Below are positions 33,222 through 45,772 of a DNA stretch of 64,000 nucleotides, piece by piece (within the stretch, counting starts at the first letter, position 1; the number at the start of each line of letters is the position of its first letter). The notes under the pieces were generated by a model that was not told the DNA's origin, did no database searches, and was given only the letters and a program-made list of their open reading frames with translations. The DNA lies in the IMG/VR virus record IMGVR_UViG_3300045125_000089, positions 32,699-96,698 of that record. The stretch is one strand, 5' to 3'. The translations under genes were made by a program, and so were the position numbers. The DNA comes from a virus.

Positions 33222-36200
33222 TTACTGATTAAAATTTATTTTTACTCCAAGCAACTGAGCATCTACAGCAAGTGTGTCTGATCCATCAGTTGCATTTCTA
33301 CTGATTTCATACACTACAGCATTTGTAGTGGAATTTGAGCCAGTAATTGTTACAGCAGGAGTGTTTGAAGAAATATGCATATCATTGGCTGCAAGCAATG
33401 TGTCTGTTACTGATTGTGCTGTACCAATTACCGTCGGTCCAATACGAGCCATCGTCTCGCAAAAGATCTTTGCACCTATTCTCCAAACTACCGCACCAGA
33501 AGAACCAGTTGCTGTCCAATAAAAATTTGCAGAGATTGTTCCAGAATTCCAATTTGACGGCATAATAGTCATTGCTTGAGCATACTCAATTGCACCCGCA
33601 TCAAAATCCAATGTATCATAATTGATTTTTGTTTGTTGTAGTTTCTAATGAATTTATTCCAGAACCACTTGTAGTTCTTGGTATCCACGCAGATGCAGGT
33701 ATCCATATTGTATTTGGAGTTAAAGCATAACTTGCACGATGCCAATATACTACCTGTTCCAATAAATGAACTACCAGATACAACAAGTGCATTAGAACCA
33801 AATTTGCCCATTACAATTCTGTCATCGCTAAATACTTCAAATATAGGCAATCCAGTAATGTCACTTACATTCATCAAACTGCCACTAAGGCTGTCTGTTA
33901 TACCAAACAATGTACCTGCACTTCCGATAAATGACACACTACCATCCTGCAATACTTCTAATCTTATAGAAGATGTTGCACTACCAGAGAAATACAAGTG
34001 TGGAATTTGCGGTAGAACAGAGACTTGAGCATCATATAGATGATGATGTTACCGTTCAAAAGTAACATTACTTGCTGTTGTAAATGTAAATCCCTGCCCG
34101 TTTGTAAATTGAGCACTGCTGGATATAGGGAGCCTCCAAGTGCCTATAAGATGCAGTAACCGCCCAGCTAGAAGTTCCTCTTAGTAGTGCGGACGAAGTC
34201 ATCAAAGATAGATGCCAGTTATTGCCATATCTCCGCTAACATCAAATACGAATGAAGTATTTAATTACTTTTCCTAATACCAACACTACCGCCAGTAATA
34301 ACAAACGCATTAGTATTATATAATACCTGCTACTATTTTATCATCACTGAAAACTTCAAATATTGGAAGGACCAAATATCATTAACACTCAATAAACTTC
34401 AGACGCAATGTCTGATATATCAAACAATGCTCCGTTGCTTCCCATGAACGATAATCCACCATTCTGTAATACTTCTAGAGATATACTTGAAGTTAAGCTG
34501 CCAGAAATACTATAGCTGCATTGCTACTAGTATTTGGAGAACGAAGCATCATATAAGAAGAAGTAACAGCGTCTGTAACACGAATTGAGCCAGAAACAGC
34601 TACAGAACCCGTCAATTGTAATGAGCCAGTAACTTAGTAGTGAGCCAGATACTTGTTGTCCTGTACTATCCATTGTTACTACCACGAACCCACTTGAGAA
34701 CAAATACAAGTTTTGCATTTGTTCCCACTCACCAACATTTTGAGCCCAGATAGCAGCGGCTTCATCGCCAATAGCACCTCCATTGTCGGCATACCATACA
34801 AGTCTTCCTAGATTATCATCCGCCTGAACGGCACCTCTACCTCCGACAGTTGTTGCTCTTGATTTAAAGAACCCGAATCGTGCACCATTTGCATTATTTG
34901 AATATCTTCCAATATATCCAAACGTCGCCGAAGTACTTAAAATTTGGAATATATCTCCCGCCGAAGTAAGAACGGTGTCTGGCGTATTTGTGCCCATTAC
35001 AAACTTTCCGTTTGAAGTAATAGAAACTGAACCTGTTACTCCTAACGACCCCGTAATAAACGTCGTTCCGTTTACATCCAACGTTGTAGTTGGAGAAGTA
35101 GTTCCGATACCAACCAAATTACTAGAATTGAATATGGAAGACTCCTGTTAATACTGAACCGCTATTGAACCTAGGTACATAATTTAATGACCCGGATGCT
35201 GCATTTGAATTTCCACTTGTTCCACTAGAACCGCTGCTACCACTTGTTCCGCTTGACCCACTTGTTCCCGCTTGAACCACTTGAACCACTTGTACCAGAT
35301 GTTCCGCTCGAGCCACTTCCACCACCACCTCCAGCAGCATTTAATGCATACGAAGTCAGTTAATGCCATTATGGCATAACTTGCTGTGCCTAATAAAGAA
35401 CCCGTGATACCAGACGATACATTTAATGTGAGCCAGTTACAGCTACACTTCCACTAACGTCTAATATAAATGCAAGATTTGGATTTGCTTTACCTATACC
35501 AATGTCACTACCAGTCACAACAAGAACGTTTTGATTGTATCCACCCATTACCACACGCTCGTCGCTAAATACTTCAAATATTGGCATACCAGACACATCG
35601 TTGACACTCATCAAACTTCCGCTCAATGAATCTGATATACCAAACAATGTTCCTGATGAACCAATAAATGATATTCCACCATCCTGTAATACTTCCAACC
35701 TAATACTTGAAGTCAAGCTACCAGAAAACACGATTGCAGAATTGCTACTTGTATTTGGAGATTTTAGCATCATATAAGATGCTGTTACAGAATCTGTGAT
35801 ACTTATTGAACCAGTAACAAAAAATGAACCAGTAATATCCAACGTGGTCGATGGATTTGTTTTTCCTATGCCAACAAAACTTCCAGAATTAAAGATAGAA
35901 GATTCTGTTAATACTGAACCACTGTTAAATCTTGCAACATAATTTAAAGAACCGGAAGCGGCCAATGAGTTCCCACTGGTTCCAGCAGAACCGCTTGAAC
36001 CGGATGAACCGCTGGTTCCACTGCTGCCCGAAGTTCCACTTGTTCCGCTTGAGCCGGATGTACCATTTGCACCACTTGTGCCGCTAGACCCAGAAGTACC
36101 AGATGTTCCGGAAGAACCACTTGTTCCAGTAGTTCCACTTGGACCCGATGTACCACTCGTACCACTACTTCCAGAAGTTCCACTTGTACCGCTTGAACCA

Positions 36201-39200
36201 GAAGTACCGTTTGCTCCACTTGTACCGCTAGAACCACTACCTCCGGCAGCATTCAATGCATAAGAAGCCAGTTAATGCATACGAAGAACTTAAAGCTGTA
36301 TTAGCATAACTTGCAGTGCCTAATATACTACCCGTACCAATAAATGTGCTACCAGAAACAGAAATGGCATATGCATTATACTCTCCAATGAACACTTGGT
36401 CATCACTAAATACTTCAAATATTGGAAATCCTGATATGTCATTTACCGCAAACAAACTTCCGCTTAAAGAATCTGCTACACCAAGCAATACACCATTTGA
36501 ACCAATGAATGCAACTGTACCATCCTGTAATACTTCAAGACGTATAGAAGATGTTGCACTACCAGAAAATACTATTGTTGCATTGCTGCTTGTATCTAGG
36601 AGACTTCAACATTATATACGATGAAGTAATAGAATCCGTTACACGCAGTGAACCGGTAATAAACATTGAACCAGTAATGTCACAACGTCGTTGTTGGTGT
36701 AGCTTGTTCCTATACCAACAAAACTACCGAGGTTGAATACAGAAGATTCTGTAAGCACATGAGCCGCTATTGAACCTTGCTACATAGTTTAGCTGAACCA
36801 GATGCAGCTATGGAATTGCCGCTGGTTCCAGACGATCCACTGCTTCCCGCGATTCCGGATGTTCCAGAAGAACCACTTGTTCCTGCCGTTCCGCTACTTC
36901 CAGATGTTCCGGCTGTGCCACTACTACCAGAAGAACCACTTGTACCCGCCGCACCAGATGTACCGCTTGATTCCACTTGTACCTGCTGTACCGCTTGTAC
37001 CGCTTGAGCCAGATGTACCACTCGTACCGTAGACCACTGAACCACTTGTTCCTGTGTACCACTTGAACCAGATGTACCTGCCGCTACCGCTTGTACCACT
37101 CGATCCGGATGTACCGGAAGATCCGCTTGTTCCACGCCGGATGTACCGCTTACACCAGATGATCCACTTGTACCTGTTGTACCGCTTGAACCAGATGTTC
37201 CGCTTGACCAGATGTTCCAGATGATCCGCTTGATCCTGGATGTACCGCTTGATCCGCTTGTACCATTCGTACCACTCTGACACCAGTCAGATCCGCTATG
37301 TACCTCTTGATACCGCTTGAATCCAGCCTGTTCCGGATGAACCTATGTTATCCACTTGTACCGCTTGTATCCGACTGTACCACTTAGAAGTTCCACTTGT
37401 ACCTGCTGATACCAGCTTGAATGGAGACCACTTGATCCATCGAATGTAAACCACTTGAACCAGTATGTACCGCTTGAACCGCTTGTACTACTCGTACCAC
37501 TTGACACCGGACAGTTCGACGCTTGTACCCGATGTACCGCTTGAACCAGATGTACCGCTTGACCCAGACGAACCACTTGTTCCACCACTATCCGGATGTA
37601 CCACTTGTATCCACTTGAACCAGATGTACCACTTGTACCAGAAGATACCACTTGTTCCTGTTGTACCGCTTGAACCAGATGTACCGCTTGATCCACTTGT
37701 ACCGCTGTACCACTTGCACCAGATGTTCCACTTGTACCAGTTGAACCACTTGTACCGGATGTACCAGTATCCACTTGAACCAGATGTACCGCTTGTACCA
37801 GATGTACCACTTGATCCCGCTGTATCCGGACTGTACCAGATGATCCGCTTGTACCACCCGTACCGCTTGACACCAGATGTACCTGCTAGTACCGGATGAG
37901 CCACTTGTTCCTGCTGTACCACTTGAACCAGATGTACCGCTTGTACCAGAAGAACCACTAGTTCCCGCTGTTCCGCTGCTACCAGATGAGCCGCTTGTTC
38001 CACCAGTTCCACTTGACCAGACTTGTACCTGTTGTACCGGATGAGCCACTTGTTCCTGCTGTACCACTTGAACCAGATTGTACCGTGTTGTACCAGAAGA
38101 ACCACTTGTTCCCGCTGTTCCGCTGCTACCAGATGAGCCGCTTGTTCCACCAGTTCCACTTGAACCAGATGTACCGCTTGTACCAGATGTAGCCACTTGT
38201 TCCTGCTGTACCACTTGAACCAGATGTACCGCTTGTACCAGAAGAACCACTAGTTCCCGCTGTTCCGCTGCTACCAGATGAACCGCTTGTTCCACCAGTT
38301 CCACTTGAGCCAGATGTACCTGCTTGTACCGGATGAGCCACTTGTTCCTGCTGTACCACTTGAACCAGATGTACCGCTTGTACCAGATGAACCACTAGTT
38401 CCCGCTGTTCCGCTACTACCAGATGAACCGCTTGTTCCACCAGTTCCACTTGTGCCAGATGTACCCGTAGTACCGGATGAGCCGCTTGTTCCATGCTGTA
38501 CCACTTGAACCAGATGTACCGGTTGTACCAGAAGAACCACTAGTTCCCGCTGTTCCGCTACTTCCAGATGAGCCGCTTGTTCCACCAGTTCCACTTGAGC
38601 CAGATGTACCTGTAGTACCGGATGAGCCACTTGTTCCCGCTGTACCACTTGAACCAGATGTACCTGACGTACCAGATGAGCCGCTTGTACCACTTCAGTA
38701 CCCGATGCACCGCTTGTACCAGAATAACTCAACGCATATGACGCCGTAACTGCCCAACTAGATGTGCCATACAAAGAAGCAGTTAATCCGCCTTGTATGC
38801 CAACGCTACCAGTAATAATCAACATTGACGCAGATGCAAATAATGAACCCGTAAATTCTATAACATCTGCGTTGGTTGAGATTATTGTTTGTCCAGTAGG
38901 TCCAAATATAAATTGAAGGCAGAACCAGATACGGTCAATGAACCAGTTATATAAACACTGCCAGAAACGTAATTCAATCTGAATCTTGATACATACTGGG
39001 AACATACAAATTTGTTACAGTAATGCTAGATGCGGTTATTCCACCAGATATACCTAAACTACCTGTTAAATTAAACGAACCACTTAAAGATACATTTCCG
39101 ATATTATTTGAGTCTGTAGTAATGGCGGAAATAATCTTATCTTCAGTACTGCCGGACTTTCTTAAAAATACACGACCATCTGGTACATTTATGGCAAATT

Positions 39201-39276
39201 GTCCAGTACCAAATGAAGATGTTGTAGGTATTGAACCTGTTGTTAAACTGCGTAAATGTATGATTTTATCTGCCAT
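33222..39276 (-). CDS. Large modular tail fibre protein (about 2,000 aa), heavily frame-broken
   Basis: The start at 39276 is clean: [40 protein letters not shown] and [20 protein letters not shown]. It then reads [20 protein letters not shown] and [17 protein letters not shown] before a GTSGSSG shaft (about 36790-38700, very indel-rich). After this it alternates shafts with an adhesin module ('[21 protein letters not shown]', '[20 protein letters not shown]', '[10 protein letters not shown]') at 36313-36600, 35440-35760, 34290-34530 and 33800-33997. A distinct domain at 34527-35117 has [20 protein letters not shown] and [20 protein letters not shown]. The C-terminus (33222-33611) has [20 protein letters not shown] and [20 protein letters not shown]. 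No stop/start pair was seen inside, so I treat it as one gene; it could be two. Confidence 0.65.
36790..38710 (-). repeat. Collagen-like GTSGSSG shaft repeat, indel-rich
   Basis: About 1.9 kb of GTS/GSS/GTA codons. Blocks ending TTCCACCAGTTCCACTTG recur near 38000, 38150, 38290, 38440 and 38590, a period of about 150 bases. Many blocks carry one- or two-base insertions, which destroy the frame every 50-200 bases. Smaller shafts of the same type lie at about 35950-36240 and 35210-35310. Confidence 0.8.
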
Positions 39277-39315
39277 TTGTTATAAGTATGTAAAGTAGGT
39301 TATGTTTTAGCATCA

Positions 39316-39323
39316 TATTTATA
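39316..39323 (-). promoter_or_regulatory. Candidate T4-type late promoter
   Basis: On the minus strand this reads TATAAATA, the T4 late promoter core, in the gap between the stop at 39326 and the fibre start at 39276. This leaves a leader of about 30-40 bases. It is a sequence match only; A/T-rich gaps make chance matches likely. Confidence 0.35.
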
Positions 39324-39325
39324 TA

Positions 39326-41867
39326 TTATAAACCATATATCGCTTTTATAGCATTATAATTTTGTTTTACTTCTTGTGCCGAAAGTGTTCTGAAATACAC
39401 TTGAACTAATGATATGTTGCCTTGGTGCAGACGTATTGGAGAACGTATAAACCCACCTCCGACACAAAGTGGATTCAGCGAGGCACTAAAATAAACGCCA
39501 TCTGCTGAACTTATATCGACTGAGCCACTGGTTGGTTCAACTTCTCCATTAAAATATAATTTTATGTCTGAACTTCTATCCATCACAGTCGTAGTCATAA
39601 TCCATGTATTTAGCGGTAGTGTCGTAGATGTACCGTATACTGGAAAATAGTAGAGGAGTTGAACCTTGGCCGTTTTGTAAAAATGCGAACATTTTATTTC
39701 CCAAATAACCGAGTATATGAAGTAAATCTCACAGCAGTACCAAAATGATATCTTTCCGCACCATCATTGTTAGTTATTTTGACCATACATTTATGGTTAC
39801 GTCGTTTTGTTCCCAATGGCAGAGGATATCCAGTTCCTATACGAACCAGTCATCAACGCCATCAAAAGCAATGCTGCCACCATTGGCACTGCTATAAATT
39901 GGTCCATTCGCCAACAAACCTGTATTATTGGTATTTCCAGTCAAATCAAACCAGTTGCTACTGCCACTAACATAACTATATGGATTAGCAGCATCAAGAT
40001 GCAGAACAAGACCATCTCTTACAATGTCAGACGGACCTTTTCTTACAAAAAAACTACCCGCATTATTTACATTTCTTAATTTAAACGTGGTAGTATTTGT
40101 GCTAAAGACGTAACGTTAGTGGCATATCAATAAAAACCTCCATCGATATAACTTGCTGTAAGAGCATATGATGATGTACCAAGTAAAGTCCTGTAATTGA
40201 ATTGGCTACAATAGAATTTACATTTATGTTGATTCCAGCTTAAGCAGGCTTTCCGCTTTGAGTGAATATGAACTGGTTGTATTTGGATTTCCGTTTATCC
40301 AGTTGTGCACCCTTGGATATATCAACGCTTGACCATCCGCTCGGAGATGTTATATGTTACATCACTTAAATCGTCAAGTTTTGCGGTGCTGACAGTGCTT
40401 CCTGCTCCCGCTCCCGCCGATATTTCTGTAGCAATCCTGCACCAATTATGTCGAGCGTCGGAGCCGGTCAAGCTGGTACTGTTGCGGCTCCTTTTGCTAC
40501 TACATAACCAATGAACGCTGTAAACCCTGCGAAGTTGCATCACCTTCAACAAACGGGTCTGGTTGGTACAGTTTGTATTGCCTCTGGCAATGTAGTTGAT
40601 ATGTTGTTTGTCCGTAATATGACGTACAATTGTGTTGTTTACTGGATACGAAAATAACTCGTTGGATAGCATAATCGTTAGCCTCCGACCGTTTGCAGTG
40701 TTCCGCTACCGTCATCATATTTTGCTTGGATCTATGATCTGTGTAATAAACTTCCCGCCATTTGCGTCAAAATATACACCAGAACCAGAACGATACATTC
40801 TTACTATGCTTGCCCGTAGACCACTGCCGGGGTGCTATATTCTGAAGGAGATTTCCGCGACCACTTGAGTAAAATGCTCCGTGTGCAAACGTAGTGTTAC
40901 CTGAACTTACTGACATTTTCAAGTGTGCCCGTCTGCGGAGTATTGACTATATCCACGCAAGTTCTTAATGGACCAAACGCATCAACGAATGTATTTAGTT
41001 GACTTGTATTCCTTGTGAGCCACGCAGTACTGAAACAGTTTCGCCAAAGAAGGCGGATATATTGGCATAGTCGTAATGTCCAACCGCACCCAGAGGAATT
41101 TTGGTATGATATTCTTGTGACAGTAAACGGCCTAGATTGCTGTCGAATGTGCTCCGTTGCCGTCAATATAGATCCATGTTACTTGGCTGAGTGTTGATGC
41201 CAGCGATTGGTCTGTGATATATTTCCCCACTGAACATATGCTACATCTGGGTCTATTTCTCGAGCCTCAGTTGTTGCATTATGATCTCCACAATAATACC
41301 AGATCCTGAACTCACATATACTATGACTTCCGCTCCAAGTGACAATGCCGCCATATAAGCAGTCCTGTTTCTAATAACGCCCTGTACCCAATCACACAAT
41401 TTGCACTTTGATCCGTGATGTCTTATCCACAAATCATCACCAGGATGAAATGCCGATTTGCTGGCAAACATAGTAGTTTCCGTATGGTGCATTCGGATCC
41501 AGCGAACCAGTTCAATCTTAACCATCCTTGAACCGTCTGGTTGCCGATAAATGTATTTGATCCCAGTTGTAGCAAATATGGTAGAGTCCAACCCATCAAG
41601 CAAGTTGCTATTATTTGCATAAGAAGCAGTCCCAGCATTCGGAGCCCAACTTGCACTAACTGCCCAACTTGACGTACCAAACAAACAACCAGTTATACCA
41701 TCAACAACAAGACCTTTTGATATATATGCAGAACCGCTTACTGCAAGATGCGATGATGTGGAAATGTACCTACTTGAAGATGACTGCCGGAAATATACAC
41801 ATCTTCCTTGAAACTGGAAGTTTGTAAGTGAAATTAACCCTTTGCGTGCTACAAATTCGTTAGACAT
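39326..41867 (-). CDS. Modular fibre protein with C-terminal LamG domain, heavily frame-broken
   Basis: The start at 41867 reads MSNEFVARKGLISLTNFQFQ, then SGSAYISKGLVVDGITG, GTSSWAVSASWAPNAGTASY and NLLDGLDSTIFATTG. The middle (40300-41500) carries degraded pieces such as GVFYSSGRGNLLQNIAPGSG-like sequence, YRSGSGVYFDANGGKFITQI and DLSDVTYNISERM. The C-terminal LamG part has VRDGLVLHLDAANPYSYVSG, ANGPIYSSANGGSIAFDGVD and the clean end frame SSDIKLYFNGEVEPTSGSVD, NISLVQVYFRTLSAQEVKQN and YNAIKAIYGL. No start codon occurs in frame before the LamG part, so it appears fused to the fibre. About 840 residues before indel correction. Confidence 0.6.
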
Positions 41868-41984
41868 AACTGCGTCGCCTTTCTTGCTTCCGTTAGCACA
41901 GAAACATAGTTTACATACCGACTGTAGATTCGTTTTATTTTTCATGTTTTCTTGCTTCACTATCCACAAGAAACCGATGCAACT

Positions 41985-43336
41985 TTATTTAGTTTTTACA
42001 TCCAGTATTCTTGTTATTCTTACGGACCAGTTTCCGGATGCTGGTGTTGCCACCAAAGTGACATTGTTTCCACCGTCAATTGTAGCAGATAAGCACAAGT
42101 GCATCGGTGTTTCCAATATCAGCTGTTGAATATTCTGTGAACACCGTCACGTTTCCTGTGCTGTTCCACGCGGCCATCTTCGCTTGCTCTATAGTTTCCA
42201 CTGCCATCGCGTATGCTTACAAGCCATTTTGCTGCATATCCCGCAGTATCGGCAAAGAATCAACCACGGTTGAGTGGTATGCGGTAATTTCATTTGTAAT
42301 ACTGTCGCTGGTGTACCAGTTGTATTAACTACAAGTGTATTTACTGTGGCAGTTTTGTCTACGCTCAATGAACCAGTAATAGAAACGCTGCCTGTGAATT
42401 GGTGAGTATTAGATAGATTATTACCAAATACGTTACTACCAGATGCAAATATGATTGAAGAAGTAACTGTAACTACATTTAGATTTGTTACTTGAATTGC
42501 GGATGCAGTAATTGTGCAACATCAATTGTAATGCCGGTGAGCAAACTTTGTGCTTTTAATGCATATGACGCTGTACCAGCAAACTGACTTGTGTTTGTTA
42601 TACCAGTAACGTTGCTATATGCAACAGATAGTGCAGTTTGAGCAGTAGTAGCATATGATGCTGTGCCGGAGAATGTGTCGGCTGGAGTTTCACCAACATT
42701 TCCCCAATCAACATAAGATGCTGTACCGGCAGATGTATCTGTATTGCTGTCATCTACATTTGCCCAAGTTACATATGACGAAGTAGTAGATTTATCAAAT
42801 AAGAAGCAGTACCAGCAAACGTAGATATATTTGTAATCCCGCTTACATCTCCATAGTCAACATCAATGCTACAAATGCAACTGAAGCAGTGTTGGCATAA
42901 GACGCGGTCGCAAGAGGATTAAAGTTGAGCGCATATGATGCTGTTGTTGCAGCACTCCGCATATGAAGCTGTACCAGCAAATGTGTCTGTATTACTTTCA
43001 TCAACGTTTGCCCACGTAACATAAGACGAAGTCTTTGCCAACATTGCATACGAAGGCAGTACCTGCGAACGTGTCCGTATTACTTTCATCTACGTTTGCC
43101 CACGCGATATACGATGCACTAATTGCGTTATATGCCCAAGAAGACGTGGCAGGCAACCCGATTACATATGACGCATTAATGCGTGCGATGCAGTCACTGC
43201 CCAGCTTGATGTCAAGTATGCAAAGCTACCAGTTATTTTCCAACAACAGTTAAGCTGCCGGTTACAACCGCGTTATTTTGTACTTCGGTATCTCCGCGTA
43301 CAATCAATCCGTTTTTCTTACTGTTAATTCATTCAT
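41985..43336 (-). CDS. Fibre protein with ASYA-type repeat modules, frame-broken
   Basis: The start at 43336 reads MNELTVRK, then NGLIVRGDTEVQNNAVVTGS after an indel. At least three repeats containing WANVDESNTDTFAGTASYA-like sequence follow (near 42740, 42995 and 43085), with [20 protein letters not shown] between them. After a degraded part, the C-terminus reads TIDGGNNVTLVATPASGNWS and VRITRILDVKTK. The short 'xTASYA' repeats are typical of phage fibre shafts of this lineage. An A/T-rich leader precedes the start (43354-43368). Confidence 0.6.
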
Positions 43337-43395
43337 AGGTTAGGTGTTTCTATATATTATAAATATAACGGTTGATTTGAAAGTAGTTTTTATAT

Positions 43396-44401
43396 AACAA
43401 AACGTAGCATTTTTACTGTCCAAGAACCAGACGTAGGATATGCCGGCTAACCTTACATTACCACCGCTTATATTTACAGACATGAACGATGGTACAGTTC
43501 CTATTGCGTTTGTTGTATATTCTGCGTGATTGGCGTTATTAGTTAGCAGGATCCCCATACTGCCAAAAGTTCGCTTTGTTTTTAAAAATTAGAGCCACTT
43601 CCTATAGAAAGTAGCCATTTTGCTGTATTTCCCCAATTTTTGCTAAAAAGCGTCGATTACAGTGGATCGGTTTTCTGATGCTGTAGCAACGCTGCAATTC
43701 ATATATGCCATTGTATTATTGGTAAGCAATAGCTGATATGAACCAGACGCACTGCCTGTAGCAAATGGGCTTGCATTTACTGCCAATCCATTTTGAACTA
43801 TAAAAAAGTTGTCCATAGTGTGTCCTGCCATCATTCTGATCATCTTGAGCGTCCAAGTGCCTGCCAATGGCGTTGCAACAAAGGCTTACAGAACCAGAAA
43901 CTACATTTGATACAGACATATGTACAGGTACAGAGCCAATTTGATTTACTTCTGTATTATTAAACTTGACTGCATAGTTGTTCCAGCTTGCTACAACTTC
44001 TGTGGTCTTGAAGTTTAGATTACCATCATTTACAGATACAAGCCATCTTGCGGCATTTCCTGCACCAGTTGGAATACTGTCGATGGCAACAGAACCAGAA
44101 TCTGGATTTACGCCGTTTATTATATTTGTAGCAAAAGAGCCTGTAGTTCCTCCTCCGACGATATTGATAGTGTTGAATGTTCCTTCTGAATTCCTCCAAG
44201 GTTTACATAACTTGCAGTACCTGCATAATTGGCATAATTTGCATTACCAGCATTAATAGCATAATTTGCATTTTGTATTATGCCACCAAACTGTGGTCTT
44301 TGTGGAGCTATGTCTGGAGCAAATGACACTGCACCAACTTTTGTCAATTCTTCCGCCTTCTTTGACAACTCTTCTGCGCTTAGGTCTTTCAGGTCAATCA
44401 T
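43396..44401 (-). CDS. Virion protein with duplicated beta module, frame-broken
   Basis: The start at 44401 (MIDLKDLSAEELSKKAEELT) opens a helical N-terminus followed by NANYAINAGNANYANYAGTA. After a shift come NTINIVGGGTTGSFATNII and SGSVAIDSIPTGAGNAARWL. Two related modules follow: 'GSVPVHMSVSNVVSGSVSL...TWTLKMIRM' and 'GTVPSFMSVNISGGNVRL...WTVKMLRF', separated by NNFFIVQ-type sequence and LAVNASPFATGSASGSYQLL. The gene lies between gp15 and the fibre genes. The N-terminus is in the same frame as the last part of the gp15 region (44402-44497), so the boundary is uncertain. Confidence 0.55.
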
Positions 44402-44468
44402 TGATTCATTTACACCAAACACAACTTTGCGTATAGTAAATGCTTTTTGTACGGTAGATTTATAATTC

Positions 44469-45181
44469 TCAAATTTTTTCTGGAAGTAGATATGCATTGC
44501 ACATCAAACCGAATGTTGCTTTTACTGCTCTGTCTTGACCGGCGTCTACCATTGTTTCAAAATTATAATCGCTTATGCTGGTTCTAAATTTGTATCTGTT
44601 CTTATCTCCCCAATAATCTTCTGTTGAAAAATTTACGGCTTCAACAATTTCATTGCATTGTTCTACCAAGTTTGTCCATATAATGAACTCGTAGTTTACT
44701 ATTACGTGGTCTGGCATAGCAACAGAATACATTTCTTGTCTTTTGCTAAAGCCGGTCATCAATGAAAACTTATCGTATTTGTTCTTCTCACTAAACTTTT
44801 TAAGTACAGGATATTGCAAATAACGATTTAGTGTAGTTAGATTATCATTTCTTTGCACCGTGCTTCTACGAAATGCTATTGCTGGACATTGCATCTTTCC
44901 ATTTTATCACGCAATGCACCGTCTTGTCTTATTGCTTTCCATCTTTCTGGCGAAGCATAGTTGATAGGAACTTTTATTTGTCTTCCTGCATCAACAATAG
45001 TTGGACTGATGACAGTATCCATATAACTCAATATAGTAGAGTCTATGTCAATAAGCTTTACGCTAAAATCTTTTCTGTCATCATTATCTCTACGTAGATT
45101 ATATGCTCTGTTTTGATTTGCTTCTGGACCAAATACCGGAGGACCAACGATGGATGCTGCTTCCTTTTTCATGCCAGACAT
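44469..45181 (-). CDS. Tail sheath stabiliser / tail completion protein (T4 gp15-like), frame-broken
   Basis: Caps the tail tube and sheath and joins the tail to the head. The start at 45181 is MSGMKKEAASIVGPPVF. IKVPINYASPERWKAIRQDG matches T4 gp15 'IRVPITYASKEHF'. After one indel near 44885, MPDHVIVNYEFIIWTNLVEQ and CNEIVEAVNFSTEDYWGDKN correspond to the gp15 'FTRYEDDMFQIVEQILPYF' region. The stop given here follows CNAYLLPEK. A poly-A slip at about 44470 probably hides a further NYKSTVQKAFTIRKVVFG that would extend the protein to about 44402. Position between neck and fibre genes agrees. Confidence 0.75.
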
Positions 45182-45219
45182 CTCTGGACCGCTGCTAATT
45201 TTGTTAGGCGGTCTATTGA

Positions 45220-45737
45220 TTATTGGTTTTGGTATGTCTCCGCTTGTAGGCCATAAATTATTGATCCGTTCCTTTCAAGTACGTTCAATGACGTAATCTT
45301 TGTATAATGACCATTGCAGATTATGCTATGACTTTTGTCTGGTTGTCCGCCAAGCAACTGTTCCTGAACAACATTATCTATTTCATAATAGCGGTCGTTG
45401 AATAATACAATGTCTCCAATTTCTGGATAAAAATTTACTTGCTTGAGCATCTTTTTCACGCATCTTGAAAACATAATCTTGATTTCTGCTTGGTCCAAAA
45501 TCGTCATATTCAGCAGTCATATCTGCACGTTCAATAAGTGCTGATATTTGTATTGCAGGCATATACCACTTGCCAGTTTCAGCAGCAGTTTCACCGTATA
45601 TGTTTGTTTTTGTTTCGGTAGGAGAAATCTTGAATACTTGAATAAGTACTTCAACAATGTCTCCCATCAGTTCAGCATTGAACTGAGCGACGAGGATTCA
45701 AATCTCTTTGTGAAAAATATCTACCTCTTAGTCCCAT
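45220..45737 (-). CDS. Neck / head-tail connector protein (T4 gp14-like by position), frame-broken
   Basis: The start at 45737 reads MGLRGRYFSQRDLN. An indel leads to MGDIVEVLIQVFKISPTETK, ETGKWYMPAIQISALIERAD, MTAEYDDFGPSRNQDYVFKM, a second shift near 45450, then VNFYPEIGDIVLFNDRYYEI and DNVVQEQLLGGQPDKSHSII. The 'YPEIGDIVLFNDRYYEI' block and the flanking order (neck gene, this gene, gp15) fit the neck proteins of T4-like phages. Whether it is the exact equivalent of gp13 or gp14 cannot be settled by eye. About 172 residues. Confidence 0.65.
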
Positions 45738-45772
45738 ATATTACTTGATGTTTGCAAGCATAAAGCCAACCA

